In this document: positions 56,950 through 64,000 of the stretch, piece by piece | Numbering within the stretch: the first letter of the stretch is position 1 | Layout: every line of letters begins with the position of its first letter | Source of the DNA: Streptococcus sanguinis | GTDB taxonomy: Bacteria; Bacillota; Bacilli; Lactobacillales; Streptococcaceae | Direction of reading: 5' to 3' | NCBI RefSeq assembly: GCF_003943735.1 | Contig: NZ_RJMV01000004.1 | Location: forward strand, 176,256 to 240,255 | Length of the DNA stretch: 64,000 nt | The notes under the pieces: generated by a model | What the model was told of the DNA's origin: nothing | Seen by the model: only the letters and a program-made list of their open reading frames with translations | Databases searched by the model: none | Translations under genes and position numbers: made by a program

Positions 56950-59900
56950 TCATTCCTGAGCCAGATTGGCAACAATCTGACTGTCATAAGCTTGGTCATC
57001 TCTAAACTCAATATCCTGATCAAAGTTGTGCTCAGCCGTATGCTTGTGCGACAGCTTGACCTTGTGGCTAGCCCCCATCTGGAACCACTCATACTCCGAG
57101 TCAATATGCCCAATATCCAGCGCCCGATAACCTTCCTGAACCAGATCATAGACCAAGACCTTGGCCGTCGGACCCAGCATGGTCAAAATCAGACGATTGT
57201 CCGCATGCTCTCGGACAGCCTGCTTGATGGCCTCCAGCTTGCTGTAGGCGTTGCGCGAAGGACAGATAATCCGCTTGATGGACCTAGCCCCGTCAAAGAG
57301 GTCATTGCCCACACCAGAGCGGGAAGTCAAGCCCTCTACTATCAAGAGGTCCTTGTCCTGCCAAAGCTGCTTGAGCTTGGCAAAATAACCCGCAGACGGT
57401 GTCTTATCTTCCAAGTCGATATAAGGACGGGAAATAAAGGTCGAGCCATACCAAGGCGCTCGGCAAATATTTTTATATTTCTCAAGAAAATGTGGCAAGT
57501 GATTTAGACTCCAGAAATTCTGGGCATCGATGGAATAGCGCTCTAGCCCTGTAAAGACATCGGGCAGACAGATCATCAAATGCTCATCGCTTTCCATAGA
57601 CATAATCTCTCTCAAGCGTGCTGACAGCTCTGGATCAAAGTCCTGATAGACGATACTACGGCCCGCAACCAAATCCATCTCCCCATCTCCAAAACGAACC
57701 ACTGAAGCACCTTTCTCCAAGAGATAATCCAGTGATTGGTTGATAGAGAGGACAGAAATCTGCCGCTCTTCGGACTCAGGCAAGCGCAGGGACTCAATAG
57801 CCCGCACCATGACTTCAGGATGACTGGCAGGAAAGACCTCCTGCCCCTGCTGGCCATGGACTGTGCTGTCAAAGGCAAAGACTGGCTTGCCAGCAGACTT
57901 AAAGCGAGCAATAATGTCCCCTACCTCATCACCGGCATTGATATCCAGCAGCAGCTGAGACTTGGCTTCCAGTGACTCCAAGAGAGCCGGAATACCAGCA
58001 ATATCTGAGCTGACGCTGACATTAGGATACTGGAGCAGACGCGTGATTGGCTCTGCCACCACTACCGGTGCCGCGATGTAAAAATGACAGGTAGGCAGGG
58101 CTTGAATCAGATAGTTGATATGCATCAGGTCACAAGAATAGGTGTAGACTAGGCAGGACAGACTTGAGCCCCCTTCACCTTCCACCATCTTTTGAGTCAG
58201 GGCTCCGACTGGCTCCTGCATATCCGACCAATCCAGTCCCTGATAGAACCACCAGACCTCACGATAGATAGACTGGGTATACTCTTTCCAAGGCTTGCGC
58301 TCGGTCAGATAGTGAATCACAGGCGGATAGAGACCTTTTTCTGGCTCATAGTCCGAGAAAGTCGTGTGCAGCGTAATGCAGTTATAAGCAAAAGGCAGCT
58401 CCATCCAGCGGTTTTCAAAGAGCATATTGAGAATGCTTTGGTCATCCTGAGTAACTTTATCATGTAAGTTATCAGTCATCTCAATCAATTGACCCGCAAT
58501 ATCGTTTTCTCTCCAGTAGTTCACATTAATCAGTAAAACACCTGAATTAAAAATCTGCTCGCCAAAGTATACTTCTCCACCCAGATCTCTTACCGCTCCA
58601 AGCGGATGGGATCCCAAATCAAGTGCAAAAATTTCTGATAAGTCACGTGTAACTACAATATCACAGTCCAAATAAAGGGCTTGATCTTCCTCTACAAAAG
58701 TGGCCGTAAAATATCTCAAAAAAACTGAATAATGGATATTTGTCTTATATTGACTAATATGACTGCCATCCACCCGAGCATTGATGATCTGGCAGTCCAG
58801 CTTGGCCAGTTTTTTCTGCACGCTGACAAACCACTCTGTTGGAAAGTCACTGTTGATGACATAAAACTTGATAAAGCGATTGTGGCAGACGATGGACTTA
58901 ATGGTGGTTAAGACCTGCTCACTATAGGTAGCATTAGCCGCCAGCACCACAGCACGAAAGGCTTGCGGCTTCTCTTTTTTCATCAGACTGCGCAGCTTTC
59001 TCAACATCTCCTGAGGGTGCTCATGGGGATAGACCAGTTCTTCCTTTTCATTTTTCTTAGTATTGTCAAAAGCCAGAACTGGCTTGCCAAGTGTCTTGAA
59101 ACGACTGCTCAGTTCATAGTGCTCGTTCCCATGGTGAATATCCAAATAGACCTGGCACTTATCAATGAGCTCATCCAGCACTGCATGGATAACCTGCGGA
59201 TAGAGATGGATATTTTCATAGCGATCCAAAGAACGCAGATAATCTCCCATATCTGTGTAACAGGCTATATAAAAATGAACGCTAGGCAGGGACTGGGCTA
59301 AAAACTCAATCTGCTCTAGCTCTTGCACATCTGTCAGGAGCATACAGTTGAGAGCGGCCTTCTCCCAACGGTCCTGCATCTCAAACTTTCCCCGATGATG
59401 GGCTAAAACATCCTCCAGACTCAAGGCCTGAAAGTCCCACCAAAGCTGACGGTAGCGATAGCTGATCTCCGAATTCCAAGGCTTACGATAAGTCGTATAA
59501 TGAATAATCATCGGTTCCTTATCCAGCTCAAAATGCCAATTCCAGCCGCTGTAAAAGGCCACCAAATCATGGCCTACCTGCAGATTGTAAATCTTATCCA
59601 AGGGCAGCCAGTCCTGAGCCAGCACATGATTTAAAACCGTCTGATCGCCGTTGAAATCCTCCATCTGGCCAGACTGGACCAAGTCCATGATGCGGTCCGT
59701 TTCCTTGATAAAGGTCTCCTGCAGCTGCCTTTCTTTCCATGCTCGATTATCAATTAGCAGAACTCCAGAGTTAAATCCGTAACCACCGGCATCTCCAACC
59801 GCTGCAACAAGCTTGCCTTCTAGAAAAATATCAAATAAAGGCTGCAAATCTCTATTGACCACCAGATCGCTGTCCAGATAAAGGACGCGCTCCTCTGCTA

Positions 59901-60174
59901 CAAACTGCGGAATGAAATAGCGTGCATAGGCTGCTGAGCTGATATGGTCCTGAGTCAGCCACTCTGGACTGATCATCACTTGGTCCAAGCTGATATTAAT
60001 TAGTTCACTATCCAGCTGCTCGGCCAGCTCATTAAATTCATGAAACCATTCGTCACTTAATCCTTGATTGAAAACATAGATTTTTGCATTTTTATTGTAA
60101 TACAAAATCGACTTAATTGCAGTCGAAACTTGCTCTTGATAGGCCTGATCCCCAACCAAAACAATCGTTTTCAT
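56950..60174 (-). CDS. gly: Gly: multidomain SRR glycosyltransferase (two GT8 domains plus GT-D domain)
   Basis: A 1074-residue cytoplasmic protein. Residues ~1-265: GT8 domain with DSD 101-103 (YLDSDLVVNRD) and His225 (IIHYTTYRKPW). ~270-400: Rossmann-like linker with YLDIHHGNE. ~405-650: second GT8 with DCD 503-505 and His621 (VIHYLTERKPW). ~670-800: second linker with LLDINAGDE. ~805-1074: GT-D (DUF1792) domain with the DxE motif D830-G-E832 (RFGDGEMDL), as in S. parasanguinis dGT1. All three donor sites look intact, so up to three sugar-transfer steps could be encoded in one chain. It follows the srpA terminator, has AAGGG before the ATG and probably its own promoter. Which sugars are added is unknown. 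Confidence 0.88.
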   Translation of the reverse strand: MKTIVLVGDQAYQEQVSTAIKSILYYNKNAKIYVFNQGLSDEWFHEFNELAEQLDSELINISLDQVMISPEWLTQDHISSAAYARYFIPQFVAEERVLYLDSDLVVNRDLQPLFDIFLEGKLVAAVGDAGGYGFNSGVLLIDNRAWKERQLQETFIKETDRIMDLVQSGQMEDFNGDQTVLNHVLAQDWLPLDKIYNLQVGHDLVAFYSGWNWHFELDKEPMIIHYTTYRKPWNSEISYRYRQLWWDFQALSLEDVLAHHRGKFEMQDRWEKAALNCMLLTDVQELEQIEFLAQSLPSVHFYIACYTDMGDYLRSLDRYENIHLYPQVIHAVLDELIDKCQVYLDIHHGNEHYELSSRFKTLGKPVLAFDNTKKNEKEELVYPHEHPQEMLRKLRSLMKKEKPQAFRAVVLAANATYSEQVLTTIKSIVCHNRFIKFYVINSDFPTEWFVSVQKKLAKLDCQIINARVDGSHISQYKTNIHYSVFLRYFTATFVEEDQALYLDCDIVVTRDLSEIFALDLGSHPLGAVRDLGGEVYFGEQIFNSGVLLINVNYWRENDIAGQLIEMTDNLHDKVTQDDQSILNMLFENRWMELPFAYNCITLHTTFSDYEPEKGLYPPVIHYLTERKPWKEYTQSIYREVWWFYQGLDWSDMQEPVGALTQKMVEGEGGSSLSCLVYTYSCDLMHINYLIQALPTCHFYIAAPVVVAEPITRLLQYPNVSVSSDIAGIPALLESLEAKSQLLLDINAGDEVGDIIARFKSAGKPVFAFDSTVHGQQGQEVFPASHPEVMVRAIESLRLPESEERQISVLSINQSLDYLLEKGASVVRFGDGEMDLVAGRSIVYQDFDPELSARLREIMSMESDEHLMICLPDVFTGLERYSIDAQNFWSLNHLPHFLEKYKNICRAPWYGSTFISRPYIDLEDKTPSAGYFAKLKQLWQDKDLLIVEGLTSRSGVGNDLFDGARSIKRIICPSRNAYSKLEAIKQAVREHADNRLILTMLGPTAKVLVYDLVQEGYRALDIGHIDSEYEWFQMGASHKVKLSHKHTAEHNFDQDIEFRDDQAYDSQIVANLAQE

Positions 60175-60229
60175 TTTTTCCCTTACTCTTTCATTTCATA
60201 AACTCTAAAACATCATTTCTATACTTGAT

Positions 60230-60235
60230 ATTATA
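60230..60235 (-). promoter_or_regulatory. Putative -10 of the gly-to-asp5 operon
   Basis: TATAAT on the complement, ~56 bases upstream of gly and downstream of the srpA terminator. The -35 is poor (T-rich), so this is a weak call. Confidence 0.4.
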
Positions 60236-60317
60236 TAAAATATTGTCCAAAAAATCTATATTCTCAAGGACTTTCCTGCAGAATAAAGGACACTTTTTTT
60301 CTACTAAATTGTCAAAA

Positions 60318-60346
60318 AAACAGGAAGTTGTCAAAACTTCCTGTTT
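60318..60346 (-). terminator. srpA terminator
   Basis: Perfect 12-bp stem AAACAGGAAGTT/AACTTCCTGTTT with a 5-base loop, followed on the complement by TTTTGAC. It lies between srpA and gly. The rest of the 346-base gap (60175-60520) shows no gene. Confidence 0.85.
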
Positions 60347-60520
60347 CTATTGCCTCTCGGTTTCTTTTTACTAATTCCTAATCTAGGATTTTAGGAAGCA
60401 AGCACCAGAAATTATCAAGTTAATTCCCTTACGACTTACTCTGCCCATCACTTCCACAGCTCACTAACTTAGTGAACTTTTGACGGACTACAAAGATAAA
60501 CTGATTGGCTCTATTTACTG

Positions 60521-63500
60521 CTACTCCTCAGAGTCGCTTTTCTTTTTACGTCTCTTGAAGGCCAAGCCCAATGCTCCTAAGCCCAGAGCCAGGATGGAAG
60601 CCTTGCTCTCCGTTTCCCCTGTCTGAGGCAGACGACCTCTGGAAATCAGATCCAGCTCAGACTGTCTTGCTGAAGCGGACAGACTTTCGGATGTGCTCTG
60701 ACTAGCTGACAGGCTCGTAGACAGGCTTTCCGATACAGACTGACTGACACGGGCAAGCTCGCTGAGGCTGACTGTTGCTGATAGTGACTCACTTGTAGAA
60801 AGGCTAAGTGAATAGAATTCCTTCTCATGAACCAGATCCAGCTGACTATGCAAGACTGAGGTGCTGGTGCTCAGTGAGGTAGACTCGCTGATTGACTGAG
60901 AATCACTAATCGAAGCACTTTCTGAACCAGACAGACTAGCTGAAGTACTTGCGGATTCTGAGGCACTTACTGAAGCAGATATACTTGCCAACGCTAAAGC
61001 AGATGCACTTACTGAAGTGGATTCGCTTGCTGATACAGATGCACTCGTCGAGGCGGACGTGCTGGCAGATACAGATGCACTCGTCGAGGCCGACGTACTT
61101 GCACTTACTGATGCGCTCGTGGACGCTGAGGTGCTTGCAGATACTGATGCACTCGTTGAAGCGGACGCACTTGCACTTACGGACGCGCTCGTCGATGCGG
61201 ACGTGCTTGCGCTTACAGATGCACTCGTTGAGGCAGATGTACTTGCAGACACAGAAGCGCTCGTCGATGCGGACTCACTCGCTTTCGCAGATGAGCTAGT
61301 TGAAGCTGACTCACTTGCACTCACTGACGCACTCGTCGACGCGGACGTACTTGCACTTACTGATGCGCTCGTGGACGCTGAGGTGCTTGCAGATACTGAT
61401 GCACTCGTTGAAGCGGACGTGCTTGCACTTACTGATGCACTCGTTGAGGCAGACGTGCTTGCGCTCACTGACGCACTTGTCGACGCGGACGTACTTGCGC
61501 TTACCGACGCACTCGTCGATGCTGACATGCTTGCGCTTACTGACGCGCTGGTCGATGCTGAGGTGCTTGCACTTACTGACGCACTCGTTGAAGCGGACGT
61601 ACTTGCACTCACTGACGCACTCGTTGAGGCAGACGTGCTGGCACTTACTGAGGCGCTCGTTGAGGCGGACGTACTTGCGCTCACGGATGCACTTGTGGAC
61701 GCTGAGGTACTTGCACTTACTGATGCACTTGTCGATGCAGATGTACTTGCACTTACTGACGCACTTGTTGATGCTGACGTGCTGGCACTCACTGACGCGC
61801 TTGTTGATGCAGATGTGCTGGCACTCACTGACGCGCTGGTTGACGCTGACGTACTTGCACTTACTGATGCACTCGTTGAAGCAGATGTGCTGGCACTTAC
61901 TGATGCACTTGTCGATGCAGATGTACTTGCACTTACTGACGCGCTCGTGGAGGCTGAGGTACTTGCAGATACAGATGCACTCGTGGAGGCGGACTCGCTC
62001 GCTTTCGCAGATGAGCTTGTTGAAGCCGACGTGCTTGCTGAAACTGAAGCACTCGTCGACGCGGACGTACTTGCGGATACTGACGCACTTGTTGATGCGG
62101 ATGTACTTGCTGATACAGAGGCACTTGTGGACGCTGACGTGCTGGCGCTCACGGACGCACTCGTTGAAGCTGAGGTGCTTGCACTTACTGACGCACTCGT
62201 CGACGCGGACGTACTTGCACTTACTGAGGCACTTGTCGACGCGGACGTACTTGCTGAAACTGAAGCACTCGTTGAAGCGGATGTGCTGGCGCTTACTGAG
62301 GCGCTCGTGGACGCGGACGTACTTGCTGATACGGACGCACTCGTTGACGCTGAGGTGCTTGCACTCACAGATGCACTGGTTGAAGCTGACGTACTTGCGC
62401 TCACTGACGCGCTAGTAGATGCGGACGTGCTAGCAGATACAGACGCACTTGTCGATGCTGAGGTACTTGCACTTACTGATGCGCTCGTTGAGGCAGACGT
62501 GCTTGCACTTACTGACGCACTCGTTGAAGCAGACGTGCTGGCGCTTACTGATGCGCTCGTCGATGCGGACGTACTTGCTGAAACTGATGCGCTCGTGGAA
62601 GCAGACGTACTTGCAGATACGGATGCACTCGTTGAAGCGGACGTACTTGCGCTCACTGATGCGCTCGTTGATGCCGAGGTGCTTGCACTTACGGATGCGC
62701 TAGTAGACGCTGAGGTGCTTGCACTCACAGATGCACTCGTTGAAGCGGACGTACTTGCGGATACCGACGCACTCGTCGAGGCTGAGGTACTTGCGCTGAC
62801 TGACGCACTTGTCGATGCGGACGTGCTTGCTGAAACTGATGCGCTCGTGGAAGCAGACGTACTTGCAGATACGGATGCACTCGTTGAAGCGGACGTACTT
62901 GCGCTCACTGATGCGCTCGTTGATGCCGAGGTGCTTGCACTTACGGATGCGCTCATGGATGCCGAGGTGCTTGCACTTACGGACGCGCTCGTCGACGCGG
63001 ACGTACTTGCGGATACAGATGCACTGGTGGACGCTGAGGTGCTTGCACTCACAGATGCACTCGTGGAAGCGGACGTGCTTGCGCTTACGGACGCACTTGT
63101 TGATGCAGACGTACTTGCACTTACTGATGCACTCGTGGAAGCGGACGTACTTGCGCTCACTGATGCACTCGTGGAAGCTGAGGTACTTGCACTTACAGAT
63201 GCACTCGTGGACGCTGATGTACTTGCTGATACCGACGCGCTAGTAGACGCGGACGTGCTGGCAGACACAGATGCACTCGTTGAGGCCGACGTACTTGCTG
63301 ACACGGATGCACTTGTTGAGGCGGACGTGCTGGCACTTACTGATGCACTTGTGGATGCTGAGGTGCTTGCACTTACTGACGCACTCGTGGACGCGGAGGT
63401 GCTTGCACTCACTGACGCGCTAGTAGACGCTGACGTACTTGCACTTACTGATGCACTCGTTGAAGCGGACGTGCTGGCACTCACAGATGCACTCGTTGAA

Positions 63501-64000
63501 ACAGACGTACTTGCACTTACGGATGCACTCGTGGAAGCGGACGTACTTGCGGAAACTGAGGCGCTCGTGGACGCTGAGGTACTTGCGGATACTGAGGCAC
63601 TCGTTGAGGCCGACGTACTTGCACTCACTGACGCACTCGTCGATGCGGACGTGCTGGCGCTCACAGACGCGCTGGTGGACGCTGAGGTACTTGCACTTAC
63701 CGACGCACTCGTTGAAGCGGACGTGCTTGCGCTTACCGACGCGCTAGTTGACGCTGAAGTACTTGCGGATACAGATGCGCTCGTCGAGGCAGACTCACTT
63801 GCTGATACTGACGCGCTCGTCGAGGCGGACGTGCTTGCACTTACTGACGCGCTCGTGGAGGCTGAGGTGCTTGCAGATACTGACGCACTCGTCGAAGCAG
63901 ACGTACTTGCACTTACTGATGCACTCGTGGACGCGGACGTGCTTGCGCTTACCGACGCACTCGTCGATGCTGAGGTACTTGCACTTACCGACGCGCTCGT
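60521..64000 (-). CDS. srpA: Serine-rich repeat glycoprotein adhesin, C-terminal part (SrpA/GspB family)
   Basis: The C-terminal 1159 residues of a giant wall-anchored adhesin; the 5' end, signal peptide and ligand-binding region lie beyond the right edge. A nearly perfect 12-residue repeat ([12 protein letters not shown]) fills most of the visible part, the substrate of GtfA/GtfB. The repeats degenerate near the C-terminus ([18 protein letters not shown] and a non-Ser segment around HEKEFYS). The cell-wall sorting signal follows: LPQTG, a hydrophobic stretch ([15 protein letters not shown]) and a KRRKKK tail, then the stop. In S. sanguinis SrpA binds sialoglycans on platelet GPIb through the absent N-terminal region. 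An internal ATG at 63664 is a Thr-to-Met variant inside the repeats, not the start. Confidence 0.95.
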   Translation of the reverse strand, partial: TSASVSASTSASTSASVSASTSASTSASVSASTSASTSASVSASTSASTSASVSASTSASTSASVSASESASTSASVSASTSASTSASVSASTSASTSASVSASTSASTSASVSASTSASTSASVSASTSASTSASVSASTSASTSASVSASTSASTSASVSASTSVSTSASVSASTSASTSASVSASTSASTSASVSASTSASTSASVSASTSASTSASVSASTSASTSASVSASTSASTSASVSASTSASTSASVSASTSASTSASVSASTSASTSASVSASTSASTSASVSASTSASTSASVSASTSASTSASVSASTSASTSASVSASTSASTSASVSASTSASMSASVSASTSASTSASVSASTSASTSASVSASTSASTSASVSASTSASTSASVSASTSASTSASVSASTSASTSASVSASTSASTSASVSASTSASTSASVSASTSASTSASVSASTSASTSASVSASTSASTSASVSASTSASTSASVSASTSASTSASVSASTSASTSASVSASTSASTSASVSASTSASTSASVSASTSASTSASVSASTSASTSASVSASTSASTSASVSASTSASTSASVSASTSASTSASVSASTSASTSASVSASTSASTSASVSASTSASTSASVSASTSASTSASVSASTSASTSSSAKASESASTSASVSASTSASTSASVSASTSASTSASVSASTSASTSASVSASTSASTSASVSASTSASTSASVSASTSASTSASVSASTSASTSASVSASTSASTSASVSASTSASTSASVSASTSASTSASVSASTSASTSASVSASTSASTSASVSASMSASTSASVSASTSASTSASVSASTSASTSASVSASTSASTSASVSASTSASTSASVSASTSASTSASVSASESASTSSSAKASESASTSASVSASTSASTSASVSASTSASTSASVSASASASTSASVSASTSASTSASVSASTSASTSASVSASTSASTSASVSASESTSVSASALALASISASVSASESASTSASLSGSESASISDSQSISESTSLSTSTSVLHSQLDLVHEKEFYSLSLSTSESLSATVSLSELARVSQSVSESLSTSLSASQSTSESLSASARQSELDLISRGRLPQTGETESKASILALGLGALGLAFKRRKKKSDSEE
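61009..64000 (-). repeat. Tandem 36-nt (12-residue) Ser-rich repeat array
   Basis: About 83 units are visible, encoding [12 protein letters not shown]. The protein period is almost perfect, while synonymous positions vary. Two SSSAKASE interruptions occur (61271-61313 and 61992-62034), and Met replaces Thr at a few points. The array continues past the window edge. Confidence 0.95.

Noticed and set aside
63662..63664. ATG inside the srpA repeats as a gene start
   Set aside because: It is a Thr-to-Met variant within a continuous frame that runs on to the window edge; no ribosome-binding site.
60949..63747. Long plus-strand open frames (up to 371 codons) rich in Leu, His, Arg and Thr opposite the srpA repeats
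   Set aside because: They are a by-product of the repeat composition (antisense of Ser/Ala/Thr codons), have no start context, and mirror the 36-nt period.
61009..64000. 36-nt repeats as a CRISPR array
   Set aside because: The repeats are contiguous, in frame and without unique spacers; no cas genes are present.

Overview
The window is a low-GC Gram-positive chromosome segment from an oral Streptococcus of the sanguinis/gordonii group. The evidence is the gene content: an HAD hydrolase-gyrB-ezrA block, prfB-ftsE-ftsX, murM-murN, pfkA-pyk, and above all a complete accessory Sec locus next to a giant LPXTG-anchored serine-rich-repeat adhesin, in the order known for S. gordonii gspB and S. sanguinis srpA. 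The species assignment is inference from this architecture. No phage, CRISPR array, rRNA, tRNA or intact insertion sequence was seen.

Layout. 1-14.9 kb is mostly minus-strand housekeeping: ezrA (its 3' end lies beyond the left edge), gyrB, an HAD phosphatase, a DJ-1 protein, rodA, a YeiH-type transporter, dinG, and prfB-ftsE-ftsX. prfB carries the classic +1 programmed frameshift. A metallo-beta-lactamase-fold hydrolase and a metallophosphoesterase sit on the plus strand. 14.9-18.3 kb holds a CaxP/MgtA-like cation P-type ATPase behind a yybP-ykoY (Mn2+) riboswitch with its own terminator. 18.4-23 kb is a plus-strand operon: HD phosphohydrolase, Cof phosphatase, murM, murN. 23-28 kb holds a 1393-residue secreted wall hydrolase (GH25, eight Bsp-like repeats, CHAP) directly behind the tpiA terminator. 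28.3-35.8 kb has rmlD, a polyprenyl-phosphate sugar transferase, metY, a Nudix hydrolase, pcrA and a CDF metal exporter of the Mn type. 35.9-45.3 kb holds a catalytically dead signal peptidase homologue (SipA type), pyk, pfkA, dnaE, an ABC exporter pair and lrgAB.

The right third (45.4-64 kb) is one functional unit read right to left. It starts with the adhesin srpA, whose 5' end is beyond the window, followed by a terminator, then gly-nss-secY2-asp1-asp2-asp3-secA2-gtfA-gtfB-asp4-asp5, almost all overlapping or a few bases apart. GtfA/GtfB add the first sugar (GlcNAc) to Ser/Thr of the repeats, Nss and Gly extend it, Asp2 can O-acetylate it, and SecA2/SecY2 with Asp1-5 export the glycoprotein, which sortase then anchors through LPQTG.

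The points most worth a second look are: four genes whose extended -10 element lies 6-9 bases before the start codon with no usable Shine-Dalgarno site (predicted leaderless or near-leaderless mRNAs); the five-module Gly protein (two GT8 domains, two linker modules, one GT-D domain); the dead signal peptidase far from any pilus gene; 252-nt-spaced segmental duplications inside the adhesin repeats; and a long hairpin between metY and the sugar transferase gene.
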